A stretch of 57,861 bases of DNA from a virus. Under the pieces are notes generated by a model. That model saw only the letters and a program-made list of their open reading frames with translations. It searched no databases and was not told where the DNA came from. Positions 8,281 through 16,163 of this stretch are shown here, piece by piece; within the stretch, counting starts at the first letter, position 1, and every line of letters begins with the position of its first letter. The position numbers and the translations under genes are program-made. The stretch is from positions 1 to 57,861 of IMG/VR virus record IMGVR_UViG_3300020147_000011; one strand, given 5' to 3'.

Positions 8281-8984
8281 CCGATGAGCCTCGGATTTTC
8301 GATGATGACAGGCTGCGGCTGAACGAGGCCGATCGGCGCATCGGTACCTTGGGCAAAGGCGTCACGAGCTCGCAACGCGCGGCAGACGGCTCTCACCACT
8401 TCGCGCCCCTGAAGCATGTCTACAAGCTCGGAAACGAGGGTGAGGTGGTTCGGCCGCTTCGGGACCGCGACTTGATGGCGCCCCGCGATATTGATCAACT
8501 CAGAGACGTGCAGCATGTCGAGCATTTGCGCCAGCCATGGCTTGTTTGCCCGGTAGTAGTCGCCGGCTGTCACGGTGACGGAAGAGGCCGCAGCATCGAC
8601 CGTCCAAACCTCGATGCCAGCGACGCGCCGGATGATCTGCTGCGTCTCAGTAAATTGTTGCTGATAGCCAATCCCGCCGGATGCATGCTCGGTCTTGATG
8701 GTTGGCAATTGTTCGTTCCAGCGCGGCGCGAGAGCTGCGATCATGCGCGAGCTGATCGGCTTAAACGCCCGCAGCTGCGCTTCCAGCCGATCCATCACGT
8801 CCCGGCTCGATTTGATCTCGACCGAAACGATCTCGTCCTCGGTCACTGCCGCAAGATCGATCCGGTTGCTCGAATACCGCAGCGGCAACTCGTGGATAAT
8901 TCTTGCTGCAGGATAGCGCTTACGCAATTCCGGCACGATCAGAGCGCGCATTGCTAGTTCTTCATCGGAACGGTTGTGCGTCAT
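8277..8984 (-). CDS. PD-(D/E)XK-like nuclease (MmcB-type)
   Basis: A 235-residue protein. RYSSNRIDLAAVTEDEIVSVEIKSS carries a D-x(n)-ExK motif with the spacing of the PD-(D/E)XK superfamily, near residues 40-60. The rest (YYRANKPWLAQMLDMLHVSEL) resembles the C-terminal part of MmcB-like DNA repair proteins. Such proteins act on branched or damaged DNA; here a role in phage replication or recombination is inferred. Both ends overlap the neighbouring genes. Confidence 0.7.
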   Translation of the reverse strand: MTHNRSDEELAMRALIVPELRKRYPAARIIHELPLRYSSNRIDLAAVTEDEIVSVEIKSSRDVMDRLEAQLRAFKPISSRMIAALAPRWNEQLPTIKTEHASGGIGYQQQFTETQQIIRRVAGIEVWTVDAAASSVTVTAGDYYRANKPWLAQMLDMLHVSELINIAGRHQVAVPKRPNHLTLVSELVDMLQGREVVRAVCRALRARDAFAQGTDAPIGLVQPQPVIIENPRLIG

Positions 8985-9313
8985 CGATCGTCCTCGATCA
9001 GAAACGCCGCCGCCCGCCCCAAGGGCGAGGCCGGCGAGCCGTCCGGGTTGCGCTTCATGGCGTGGGCGATGTCGGAGGGCGGGCAGCCGTATTGCAAAAG
9101 CATCGACATCAGGATGGCGCCGTCGCTGGCCAGCGTGTCGGCTTGCGTGTTGACCTTCTGGGCGTTGAGGAACACCTCGACGATCGGGCCGACTTTCGCG
9201 CGCTCGACGCAGACCAGTTCACGGCCGAGGCCGATCTTGTAGCGCTGGCCCTCGTGCTCGATGGCGATGGTTTCATGGGTGCGGCGGCTGGCGAGGCGGT
9301 GGCGGGAGGTCAT
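8981..9313 (-). CDS. TSCPD-like small phage protein
   Basis: A 110-residue protein with the small TSCPD/ribonucleotide-reductase-tail pattern seen in alphaproteobacterial prophages: a basic start (MTSRHRLASRRTHE), a beta section (KVGPIVEVFLNAQK), then DGAILMSMLLQYGCPPSDIAHAM and a final GSPASPLGRAAAFLIED. Free-standing members have no proven enzyme role. The first 84 bases of this gene recur at 9733-9816 as a decayed copy, so this intact gene appears to have arrived in a recombination event that left the old start behind. Confidence 0.75.
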   Translation of the reverse strand: MTSRHRLASRRTHETIAIEHEGQRYKIGLGRELVCVERAKVGPIVEVFLNAQKVNTQADTLASDGAILMSMLLQYGCPPSDIAHAMKRNPDGSPASPLGRAAAFLIEDDR

Positions 9314-9372
9314 AACCAGCCCTCGACAAGCGGCAGCGAAACCCTCATATCTGCAGAGACAGGAACAGACCG

Positions 9373-9603
9373 ATGACGAAGGCCACCAAACCGAGAAGGC
9401 AGCTTGCCGAATTTATCGTTGAACGTGTCAATCTTGCAGCGCCCGAGAAGCTCGAAGGCATTGACATCGTTCCCGGCGCTCATCCGCTTGCCAACTGGAG
9501 CCCAGGCGTTTACTGGCCACCGGCAGTCGCGGGGGGTGCAACTGAACGCATCCTCCAGAACGTGGTGCTCGACCTGCAACGGGAATTTGATATCTCGGAC
9601 TGA
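9373..9603 (+). CDS. plus-strand small gene inserted in the early operon
   Basis: A 76-residue ORF opposite to the operon: MTKATKPRRQLAEFIVERVN, then PEKLEGIDIVPGAHPLANWSPGVYWPP and an ending helix. Amino-acid composition looks natural and the codon-level GC pattern fits coding. No family recognised. It sits exactly between the intact TSCPD-like gene and two gene remnants, the position expected of an inserted moron. A weak AGGAA ribosome site precedes the ATG. Confidence 0.5.
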   Translation: MTKATKPRRQLAEFIVERVNLAAPEKLEGIDIVPGAHPLANWSPGVYWPPAVAGGATERILQNVVLDLQREFDISD

Positions 9604-9605
9604 GG

Positions 9606-9725
9606 TCACGCTGCTTCCCCCGTAAATTCCAACTCGTCGCCCCAGGAAACCCATCCGGCCCTTGTCCGCCTTGCCTGCAGCGCGAGGTAATCGCCTTGCG
9701 TCAGCCACTCGATGCGCTCCAGCAC
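9606..9725 (-). pseudogene. remnant: 3' end of a second MT-A70 gene
   Basis: About 120 bases closely match 10866-10985, the last 40 codons of the intact MT-A70 methyltransferase gene, with scattered substitutions. In another frame it reads as the C-terminal DYLALQA...GWVSWGDELEF-like tail. It has no start and is not expressed as a methyltransferase. The divergence from the nearby intact copy suggests it came from a related phage rather than a fresh local duplication. Confidence 0.7.
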
Positions 9726-9729
9726 GGCC

Positions 9730-9816
9730 CAAACCGATCTTTGTAGCGCTGGCCCTCATGCTCGATGGCGATGGTTCGTGGGTGCGGCGGCTGGCGAGGC
9801 GGTGGCGGGAGGTCAT
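9730..9816 (-). pseudogene. remnant: 5' end of a TSCPD-like gene
   Basis: A near copy of 9226-9313. It keeps the ATG and the MTSRHRLASRRTHE start, which overlaps the stop of the ASCH gene as the real gene would have done. A two-base-scale indel near 9774 breaks the frame, after which it runs into the MT-A70 remnant. The 172-codon ORF at 9310-9828 is made of these fused fragments and should not be taken as a protein. Confidence 0.75.
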
Positions 9817-10256
9817 AGCGGCTCCCACTTGATCACGACGCCCTCGAAGGTAGTGGCGCCATGCGTGTCGAACCAGAAGGCCTTCATGTCGTCAAAATCG
9901 TTGAAGCCGTCGTCGCGCGCAAACTGATCCATATCCGCGATCGGCCGCAGCGGGCCCACGCGCCGAAACTCCCTTGGCGCATGTTCGAACAGGTCAAACA
10001 GACAATAGGACGGCCATTCCGACCACTTCAGCAGCACGCCGCCGAATCCGACGCATCGGCCCTCGCCGAGCAACTCGCAGTTTCTGGTTCGCATGCCGGT
10101 ATAGAGCTGGACGATCTCTCCCGGACTCGCATGCCGCCGCTTGCCCATCGCACGGATGGTCTGTCGTTTGGGCCAACGATCGAACGACAGCGAAACGCTG
10201 CTCAAGCCGACGCGGATCGGTTCGGCAAAACGTCGCTGGAAGCTGTAGGCGACCAT
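9813..10256 (-). CDS. ASCH-domain protein
   Basis: A 147-residue protein with the ASCH signature: YSFQRRFAEPIRVG, RQTIRAMGKRRHASPGEIVQLYTGM, then CRCVGF-type beta strands (CELLGEGRCVGFGGV) and a C-terminal EFARDDGF-like segment (MDQFARDDGFNDFDDMKAFWF). ASCH proteins are PUA-like and are proposed to bind RNA or modified nucleotides; phage members are common and uncharacterised. It overlaps the upstream gene by one base (TGATG). Confidence 0.8.
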   Translation of the reverse strand: MVAYSFQRRFAEPIRVGLSSVSLSFDRWPKRQTIRAMGKRRHASPGEIVQLYTGMRTRNCELLGEGRCVGFGGVLLKWSEWPSYCLFDLFEHAPREFRRVGPLRPIADMDQFARDDGFNDFDDMKAFWFDTHGATTFEGVVIKWEPL

Positions 10257-10489
10257 CAGGCTTGCCCCCGCTGGTCGATCGCCCGCCGGCCGATCGGCGG
10301 ATCGCCCATCACCACGGCCGTCAGGTCGGCATGCTGCAGCGGGGCATCGCGCATGGGGTCATAGAGCGCGTCCGTCCGGCTGACGCGGATGTCGACCTGG
10401 TGCATCCACGGCGTTTCCGACTTGTATTCCGCGCGCTTGTGGGCGCGCTGGTAGGCGATATCCTGTTCGGTTCTGCGGCGGCGGCTCAT
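10256..10489 (-). CDS. hypothetical 77-residue protein
   Basis: Starts with a basic helix (MSRRRRTEQDIAYQRAHKRA) and continues with mixed segments including MHQVDIRVSRTDALYDPM. No family recognised. It overlaps genes on both sides, so it is translated as part of the early operon. Confidence 0.6.
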   Translation of the reverse strand: MSRRRRTEQDIAYQRAHKRAEYKSETPWMHQVDIRVSRTDALYDPMRDAPLQHADLTAVVMGDPPIGRRAIDQRGQA

Positions 10490-10866
10490 GCCTCACCTTT
10501 CCGTTCAGCGATGCCCGGACGCATGCGATTGTCGACGCCGGCGAGCTGCAGATGCCAATTCGACAACGCCGCGGCGGTGCTGATCGTATGGTGTTTGGCC
10601 TTCTCGACGTCGCCGTTGATCGCGGACGTCGCGGCCTTCTGCGCGAGATATCCGATCAGCCAGAACCAATCGAGCGGAGCCTTGCCGGCATCGTGGGCGG
10701 CGCCCCAGCGTTCGCGCTGATGTGCGGCCTCCAGCGGGACGCCCCTCATGAAGGCTTCCGTCTCCGGTTTGTTGATCTGCGCCTCCAGCTCGGCAATACG
10801 CTCGCGCAGTGCAGTGACCTCTGCTTCCGAGATCTTCGCTAGACGAAACTCCGCGGCCCTGTTCAT
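10486..10866 (-). CDS. conserved phage protein with coiled-coil start
   Basis: A 126-residue protein. Residues 10-35 form a coiled coil (AEVTALRERIAELEAQI). The main part, HQRERWGAAHDAGKAPLDWF then WLIGYLAQKA and AKHHTISTAAALSNWH, is a helical block seen widely in phages. The E/D/H-rich helices suggest a MazG-like all-alpha fold, but I cannot confirm catalytic residues. Overlaps the methyltransferase gene at its 5' side. Confidence 0.7.
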   Translation of the reverse strand: MNRAAEFRLAKISEAEVTALRERIAELEAQINKPETEAFMRGVPLEAAHQRERWGAAHDAGKAPLDWFWLIGYLAQKAATSAINGDVEKAKHHTISTAAALSNWHLQLAGVDNRMRPGIAERKGEA

Positions 10867-11960
10867 GCTGCCTCTCCCGTGAATTCAAGTTCATCTCCCC
10901 AGGACGTCCAGCCCGGCCTTGTCCGCCTTGCCTGCAGCTCGAGGTAATCGCCTTGCGTCAGCCGCTCGATGCGATCGAGCCAGGCGTCGGGCTTGCGCGA
11001 GTGCTCCATGACGGGGGCGACGATCAGCTGGCGGACGTCGGCATAGAGCCGCTTCGGATGGCCCTTGGTGGCGAGCCAGCATTGTTCCGGGTTGGCGCGG
11101 GTCCAGTAGCCCTGCCCCATGTGCCAGGTGGAGTTGTCCCAGATGTCGAGGCCGGTATCGTCGCCGTTGGTCTTGATCCAGGTAAAGGCCGTGGTGACGT
11201 GGCGCAGCCCGTAATGCGCGAGCAGATCGAGCGCGTCCTGCGGGCACCAGTCGACCATCCACATGTAGAAGGCGCCGTCGTCGGCCAGGAGTTCGCCGAC
11301 GGGGAGGTTCTTGATCTTGTCAACCTCCTCGGTCTTGTAGTGGACATTGGCGCTGCGGCCTTCGCCGGCGGCCGAGCGCGTCAGGAATTTCCATTGCGGG
11401 TCGGAACCGATCGAGCCGAACTTGCGGCCCTCGCGCGCCATCCGGCCTAGATCCTCGACACTGCCGCCGTTGATGGTGCGCGCGGCATGCGCGGCGCGGC
11501 GGGTGTCGACCTCGGCGGTCTTGGCGTGCGCCTTCACCGGGTCGATCAGGATGGCGTGGCCGCTTCGCACCTTGTCGCGGGCGCCGGCGACGATGGTTTC
11601 GAATTCCGCTTCGTCGAGCGCTGCGGCGCGCCTGGAGGCGGCCGACAGTTTGTAGTCGACGCCGATGTCCGGCAGCGTCGCCGGGCGCGGAGCATCGTCC
11701 GCCGGGGCAGCCTTGGCCTTGCCGCGCTGGCCGCGGGCGCGTAGTTCGCCGGATTGCTCGGCGGCGGCGAGCTGAGCCCCCAGGTGCCGCTCGGCACGCA
11801 GTTGCAGTTCGGTTGCTTCCGCCAGCAGCTCGCGGTCCTGCACCTTTCGCGCGTAGAGCTTGAGATGGTCGATCAGGTCGCGCACCTCCAGCGTATCCTT
11901 GACCGTGCGGGCCTCGGCGATCGCGGCGCGGGCGCGGTCGTATGCGGCGAGCAGATTCAT
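10863..11960 (-). CDS. MT-A70 family DNA adenine methyltransferase-like protein
   Basis: A 365-residue protein. Residues 1-160 are helical and charged; the MT-A70 domain starts near 180. The catalytic motif expected as DPPW reads DPQW (187-190). Later conserved blocks are clear: ADDGAFYMWMVDW, FTWIKTN, GYWTRANPEQCWLATKG, and EHSRKPDAWLDRIE. MT-A70 phage enzymes N6-methylate adenine and can protect phage DNA. The start at 11960 is chosen because a longer reading would run into the winged-helix gene. The Pro-to-Gln change may alter activity. Confidence 0.85.
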   Translation of the reverse strand: MNLLAAYDRARAAIAEARTVKDTLEVRDLIDHLKLYARKVQDRELLAEATELQLRAERHLGAQLAAAEQSGELRARGQRGKAKAAPADDAPRPATLPDIGVDYKLSAASRRAAALDEAEFETIVAGARDKVRSGHAILIDPVKAHAKTAEVDTRRAAHAARTINGGSVEDLGRMAREGRKFGSIGSDPQWKFLTRSAAGEGRSANVHYKTEEVDKIKNLPVGELLADDGAFYMWMVDWCPQDALDLLAHYGLRHVTTAFTWIKTNGDDTGLDIWDNSTWHMGQGYWTRANPEQCWLATKGHPKRLYADVRQLIVAPVMEHSRKPDAWLDRIERLTQGDYLELQARRTRPGWTSWGDELEFTGEAA

Positions 11961-11965
11961 GGTGC

Positions 11966-12706
11966 TCAGATGTCTTTCAGCTGGTAGCCGACGCCCTTGA
12001 CGGCGCGCAGGTCGAGGCCGATCGGGGCGAGGCCGCCCTTCAGGTCGGCGGCGATCAGGCGCAGCTGCTCGGCAGCATCGCGCGGCGGCTTGCCGTCCCA
12101 CAGCGCGCCGACCAGGAAGGATTCCGCAACCGGCGCCGGCCGCGGCTTTGCGAGCAGCCGGACGAACTTCGCCTGGCGTGTGGTGACTTCCGTCGCCTTG
12201 CCGTTGAAGGTGATGCTTTCGGAATCGAGCGTCAGATCGATCGTGATGCCGTTGACCGTCTCGCCGACCGGGGCGCTCTGTCTTCGGGCAACCTTGGCCG
12301 GCTCGGTTGGCTTGTCCGGGTTCTTCGCCGGAGGCGGCAACAGCTTCGGGCCGTCATCCGGTGGAATGTCGATCTCGATGCCAGCTTCGACGATGCGCGC
12401 GTCAACCGGCCGCTGCTTGTGCGGCGTCACGCCGATCGCCGGCACCATGCCGAGCCGGAAGAAGAACGCGCCGGTCTTTTTCAGCTCGCGGGCACAGGCG
12501 ACCCCTGCCTTGTCCTTGACGATCCGCAGCTTGCCGACGTCTTCATCGGTGCCGAGCTGCGCGCTGAAGGTGTCCTTGACGTTGAAGCGGGCTTGCGCGA
12601 CCAGGTCCTTGCGCAGCGCCACGACTGTCTTGCCGTTCTGCGTGATGGTGATGCCGGCGGACTTCCTAGGCTGGTTGACCGCGATTTCAATCCGTTCAAA
12701 CGCCAT
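11966..12706 (-). CDS. protein with C-terminal OmpR/PhoB-like winged helix
   Basis: A 246-residue protein. The N-terminal 130 residues are of unknown type (IEIAVNQPRKSAGITITQNG, RFNVKDTF). A Pro-rich linker (118-140) precedes a C-terminal domain that resembles the OmpR/PhoB effector fold: FNGKATEVTTRQAKFVRLL and the terminal wing VKGVGYQL, matching the classical RGxGY. No receiver domain is present. It may be a DNA-binding regulator of the early or late phase. Its ATG overlaps the end of the radical SAM gene by 11 bases. Confidence 0.65.
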   Translation of the reverse strand: MAFERIEIAVNQPRKSAGITITQNGKTVVALRKDLVAQARFNVKDTFSAQLGTDEDVGKLRIVKDKAGVACARELKKTGAFFFRLGMVPAIGVTPHKQRPVDARIVEAGIEIDIPPDDGPKLLPPPAKNPDKPTEPAKVARRQSAPVGETVNGITIDLTLDSESITFNGKATEVTTRQAKFVRLLAKPRPAPVAESFLVGALWDGKPPRDAAEQLRLIAADLKGGLAPIGLDLRAVKGVGYQLKDI

Positions 12707-13520
12707 GAAGGTTCCCCGTGGTTGGAAATGCGGATGCGTGGAATTGATCGACGCGCAGCGGGTTGTGGTAACCGGCCGGCAGATACGGCTGCAGATCGAG
12801 CTTGATGTAGTGGCGCTTTCCCAGCGCCTGCAGCTTGTCGATCACGCGCAGCGTGTAGCCGCGCCAGTCCGTAGTTCGGGTGATCTCTTTGAGGTAGTTC
12901 GCGCGGCCGACCTTGTAGAGGTCGACGAATTCATGGGTGGCGTCGACGATCGACAGGCTGGCCTCGATGTCGAGCGTCGGCTCGAGGCTCACCCAGGTGA
13001 AGATGCCGCGATCGTGGAACGCCTTCAGCGCAGCGAGACGGTCAGCGGGCAGCGCGGCGTTGCGCTCCCACTTGCGCGAGAAATCATCGTCGAGCGTCGT
13101 CAGCGTCGACGCGAAGGCGTCGCGATCGGGCCGGAAACGATGGATATCGCGCAGCGCGCGCGTGCCGCCCTTGGTCAGGGTGCAGAAGCCGAGCCCGTAT
13201 CCCTTCAGGACTTCCAGAACGACGCTGGTCAGCGACGTATCGCCAGGGTGGAACGGGTCCGTGGTGAATGAAAGCATGACCTGCTCGGTGATGCCCGCGG
13301 CCTCGTACTTCTCGGCATCGCGCACCAGGTGACGGCGGAAGTCTTTGCGCTCGACGGCGCCGGCGTCGAAGTCCGGCCGGCCTTGCTTGGTCACCAGCGG
13401 CACGTAGCAGTAGGCGCAGCCGTGGCCACAGCCGCGATAGGGATTGGTCGCCAGCGGCGCATACTCGCCGGCCTGCCCCTTGGGCGCATAGATGTAGGTG
13501 CAGCCAGCCACGGACGCCAT
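12696..13520 (-). CDS. radical SAM protein (spore photoproduct lyase-like)
   Basis: A 274-residue protein with the cluster-binding motif CGHGCAYC (Cys31, Cys35, Cys38) after NPYRG, and later blocks FTTDPFHPGD, TLTKGG and VSLEPTLD. This matches the SPL-like radical SAM family found in rhizobial prophages. The substrate is unknown; damaged or modified nucleic acid is a family-based guess. The start at 13520 gives one-base overlap (TGATG) with a small Cys-rich gene. Confidence 0.8.
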   Translation of the reverse strand: MASVAGCTYIYAPKGQAGEYAPLATNPYRGCGHGCAYCYVPLVTKQGRPDFDAGAVERKDFRRHLVRDAEKYEAAGITEQVMLSFTTDPFHPGDTSLTSVVLEVLKGYGLGFCTLTKGGTRALRDIHRFRPDRDAFASTLTTLDDDFSRKWERNAALPADRLAALKAFHDRGIFTWVSLEPTLDIEASLSIVDATHEFVDLYKVGRANYLKEITRTTDWRGYTLRVIDKLQALGKRHYIKLDLQPYLPAGYHNPLRVDQFHASAFPTTGNLHGV

Positions 13521-13690
13521 CAGTTCGCCCTCGCCAGCTTCAGCGCGTGCTCGCGCTTGCGCTCGATCAGCAGCGGGCAGTTGTCGCAGGACGCGTGCGG
13601 GCCGGTCCATTCGTCGACCGAAAGCTTGCCGCAGCAGTGGTCGGCTTCTGCCAATGACATCTGGCGCGCGTGGGTGTCGGTGAGGCTCAT
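13520..13690 (-). CDS. 56-residue Cys-rich protein
   Basis: A small gene between the radical SAM and deoxyribosyltransferase-like genes. The product has HCCGK, then CDNC followed by a basic helix (LLIERKREHALKLARAN), which looks like a minimal zinc-binding knuckle. ATG overlaps the upstream TGA and its own TGA overlaps the next ATG, so the operon reading is tight. It may be a partner of the radical SAM enzyme. Confidence 0.7.
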   Translation of the reverse strand: MSLTDTHARQMSLAEADHCCGKLSVDEWTGPHASCDNCPLLIERKREHALKLARAN

Positions 13691-14118
13691 GTCGCGAGCG
13701 CCCTTTCAACTTCACCCATCGAGACGCAGATGTCGGTTGCGAGCAGAGCCATCAGCTCCGGCTCTTCGCCGTCGCGCGTCAGGATGATGCAGCGCTTGCC
13801 CTGGCCGCAGAACCATCCGGCTTCGAGATGTGCGGACCGGCCGCACGGCAAGGCGAGCAGGCAGGTGTCCGCCCACTGCATGCCACGAAGATCGCTGAGA
13901 AAGCCGGCAGCGGCGATCGGAGAGGTAGTCAGCAGCTGGCGATAGCGCTCCGCCGACCACGCCTGCCATTCCGGATCGATCTGCGACCAGGCGAAGCCCG
14001 GAACGCCGTTGAACGGGTTTCGGAAATCATAGACCTCGTGGCCGAGCGCTCTAAGGCGCTCGACGATTGCGGGTTGGTGCGGGTTGCGCCATGACGACGC
14101 CACGTAAATACGCTTCAT
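13687..14118 (-). CDS. nucleoside 2-deoxyribosyltransferase-like protein
   Basis: A 143-residue protein. It begins MKRIYVASSWRNPHQPAIVE, the usual start of the family, then VYDFRNP, LPCGRSAHLEAGWFCGQGK and IILTRDGEEPELM, consistent with the nucleotide-binding fold and its conserved Asp/Glu. Such enzymes exchange bases on deoxynucleosides; phage copies may adjust nucleotide pools or make modified bases. The start at 14118 overlaps the upstream stop (ATGA). Confidence 0.8.
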   Translation of the reverse strand: MKRIYVASSWRNPHQPAIVERLRALGHEVYDFRNPFNGVPGFAWSQIDPEWQAWSAERYRQLLTTSPIAAAGFLSDLRGMQWADTCLLALPCGRSAHLEAGWFCGQGKRCIILTRDGEEPELMALLATDICVSMGEVERALAT

Positions 14119-14441
14119 GATCCCCTCGCCTGCTTCTCGTCGTTCAGCGCGCGCCAGGCATCCGCCCGCAGCATCGGCAGCAGGCAGCCGGCCACCATCA
14201 GCCAGGGCGCGCCGGGATCGCGCTCGCCGTCGCGGTAGGCTTCGAGCGCGATCACCATCGCAAGGGCTGCATTGGTGCAGCGGACGCCCTCGGCGGGCCT
14301 GGCGTCGGCGGCGCGGACTTCCTGGGCGACCGTAATGAAGCGGTCGTCGACGATGTTGCCGGCGAGCGAAAGCCCGTGGCGGGTGACGACGTTGCCTGAG
14401 ATCGTGATCAGCTCGGTGAGCGTCTTCGATAGCTCCCTCAT
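14115..14441 (-). CDS. hypothetical 108-residue protein
   Basis: A helical protein (LSKTLTELITISGNVV, CTNAALAMVIALEAYRDG, WLMVAGCLLPMLRADAW). No family recognised. It overlaps both neighbours and shares the Ala-rich helical style of the next upstream gene, which may point to a common origin. Confidence 0.6.
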   Translation of the reverse strand: MRELSKTLTELITISGNVVTRHGLSLAGNIVDDRFITVAQEVRAADARPAEGVRCTNAALAMVIALEAYRDGERDPGAPWLMVAGCLLPMLRADAWRALNDEKQARGS

Positions 14442-14791
14442 GGCGCATAGCCTCCGGATTGCTTCAGCTCGTTCGCCTCGGAGCGCACCAGCTCGACCAG
14501 CGCGCCCATCACGTGCATCCAGCGGTCCTGGCGGGCGCTGCCGGCGTCTGATTGTGCCGCTCCCATCAGGGCGACCACCAGCAGCCGCGCCGGATCGAGG
14601 ATTGCGCGGGCCGCGGGATCATCGGGGGCGGCGACCAGTTCGCAGGTCACCGCGCGCGCATTGGCGAGCGCCTGGGCTGCGTCATGGCGGCCGTCGAGCA
14701 GCGCTGTGGCATGCGCCACGACCTTGGCGCCGAGGAAGTTGGCATGCTCGGCGGGCGTGAAATTGGAATAGAGGGTGGTTCTACCGAGCAC
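14438..14791 (-). CDS. hypothetical 117-residue helical protein
   Basis: Contains FTPAEHANFLGAKVVAHATALLDG and ARLLVVALMGAAQSDAGSARQDRW. I chose the GTG at 14791 because GGGAG lies eight bases upstream and it overlaps the preceding membrane-protein gene by only 11 bases. An ATG at 14848 is also open and would add 19 residues over that gene. Function unknown. Confidence 0.55.
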   Translation of the reverse strand: MLGRTTLYSNFTPAEHANFLGAKVVAHATALLDGRHDAAQALANARAVTCELVAAPDDPAARAILDPARLLVVALMGAAQSDAGSARQDRWMHVMGALVELVRSEANELKQSGGYAP

Positions 14792-15062
14792 GGCGTTCAC
14801 TCCCTGATAAGGTGCGGGCAGCGGCGGCCCCTTGAGAGGACTTTCCATTGCCGCCGCTGCCCTGGTCCGCGCGGCTGGCAGGCCTTGCGGAATCGGGGAA
14901 GGAATGGTCGCGCAGTGATCCCGAAGGCAGCGGCATCACCTCGCCGAACGGATGCGCAAATGGATCGGAGGCCTCAGCCTCGGTGGGCCAGGCCATCACG
15001 ATGATGGTGATGCCGAGCGAGATCGCGGCGAAGCCGGCCATTGCGAGGTCAATCAGGTCCAT
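14781..15062 (-). CDS. small membrane protein
   Basis: A 93-residue protein with one N-terminal transmembrane helix (IDLAMAGFAAISLGITIIVMAW region, residues 3-25) and a polar Ser/Gly-rich cytoplasmic or periplasmic tail. Early membrane proteins in phages often act in exclusion or host membrane effects, but nothing here shows which. Confidence 0.5.
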   Translation of the reverse strand: MDLIDLAMAGFAAISLGITIIVMAWPTEAEASDPFAHPFGEVMPLPSGSLRDHSFPDSARPASRADQGSGGNGKSSQGAAAARTLSGSERRAR

Positions 15063-15092
15063 GGTGGAATTCCCCGTCGGTTCAGTGGCCGA

Positions 15093-15266
15093 TCAAGCCG
15101 GAAACTTTTCCCAGCGCGCGAGCTGGGCGGATTGGCGCAGATAACCGTCGAGCGCTTCGGTCAGCGGCTTGGCTTCCGGGGCGTTGTGCGGCATCACGCG
15201 CAGCGCCTGGTGCACGAGCAGTTCGGCGGCGAGGATGCGCAGTTCGGAAACGATGTTCATCAGCAT
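15093..15266 (-). CDS. hypothetical 57-residue protein
   Basis: Encodes MLMNIVSELRILAAELLVHQ, then a linker and LTEALDGYLRQSAQLARWEK: two amphipathic helices. The start could also be six bases further on or at 15302. It is the first gene of the tightly packed run that continues to the helicase. Confidence 0.5.
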   Translation of the reverse strand: MLMNIVSELRILAAELLVHQALRVMPHNAPEAKPLTEALDGYLRQSAQLARWEKFPA

Positions 15267-15385
15267 GACGTGCGTCCCGGTGTGAGAGACAAGACGGCTC
15301 ACGCTCGGAAATAACCGGGCGGGCCAGAGGTTTTCGATTTCAGGGGTACGCAGTGATGCTACTGGAACTAGGAGCGAGAGATCAG

Positions 15386-15517
15386 CTATCGGAGCCGGCG
15401 ACCCTCGCGAATTTCAGGTGACGATGGCGCCGTCCGGTAAGCACAGAGCGTCCGGACGGCCAGGATCAGCGCATTGATGATTAACCAGGCGACGATGATC
15501 TTGGCGAAGAGGATCAT
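15386..15517 (-). CDS. 43-residue membrane peptide
   Basis: MILFAKIIVAWLIINALILA is a single transmembrane helix followed by a short basic tail. The ATG at 15517 is preceded by GGAGGG at a good distance, the strongest support. Function unknown. Confidence 0.45.
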   Translation of the reverse strand: MILFAKIIVAWLIINALILAVRTLCAYRTAPSSPEIREGRRLR

Positions 15518-15827
15518 GCGGCCCTCCGAATTAGGTGAGCGTCTCTCCGCCCTGTCGCGTCCATTATCTCAGACGTTGCAGGCTGAACCGCGACAGCCTC
15601 GCCTACTCGCAACCCCGTTCCGGCGGTCGATCGTCTTACGGGGCCCGTGACCCCAGCCGTTCCGGCTTTGCCTCTGGTTGCTTTCGCCAGGGATTCATCT
15701 GAAGTTGCAGGCGAGCCGCCATCGGCTCCTTTTCGGAAACCGCGATCGCGGACGCCGCCGGCGTCACAATCGCCGGTGACAGGCGGGGATAAGGCCCCGC
15801 TGCGATCCGAAAGGAGGTGATGACACC
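15518..15827. other. gap without a clear gene
   Basis: No convincing gene. A 28-codon minus-strand ORF at 15636-15722 has AAGGAG four bases before its ATG and may be a very short peptide. The long minus-strand reading across 15514-17148 has the composition of an out-of-frame ORF and covers real genes on the other strand and frame. Confidence 0.4.
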
Positions 15828-15989
15828 ATGCGGAAGCATGGCGGTGCACCGAAGCATGTTCACGTCCGACGGTATGCCCAATGGCGACGGGGAAAGCGCA
15901 CGAGAGTGGGAGACCACCCGCGCGGCGCCAATCCGAAGCCGGCAAGCAGACCGAGCCCAGGGCAACTTGAACTGTTCGATGACGAATGA
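15828..15989 (+). CDS. 53-residue basic protein ending in a clamp-binding-like motif
   Basis: A plus-strand gene with an ideal ribosome site (AAAGGAGGTGATG) seven to ten bases before the ATG. The product is rich in Arg, Lys and His (HVHVRRYAQWRRGKRTR) and ends GQLELFDDE. QLELF fits the QL(S/D)LF beta-clamp-binding consensus. It sits alone in the switch region, opposite in direction to the early operon. Binding of the host sliding clamp is inferred from the motif only; the motif is short and could occur by chance. Confidence 0.55.
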   Translation: MRKHGGAPKHVHVRRYAQWRRGKRTRVGDHPRGANPKPASRPSPGQLELFDDE

Positions 15990-16163
15990 CGGGACTCGCA
16001 ATCCCATCACCCCGATGGCGGCTCACCATCCGGTCAATTGATGCGCAGGAAATGAAAACGAGACGTGCACTGAGTGCCGCGAGGGATCGGTCATCGGCAC
16101 CGAGGTGCTTACGGCCTTTCCGCTGGGGGCCGGGCAGGCCGTACCAGACGCCTCTCTGGGTAT

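Noticed and set aside
9310-9828. 172-codon minus-strand ORF
   Set aside because: Made of fused gene remnants with an antisense stretch of the plus-strand small gene.
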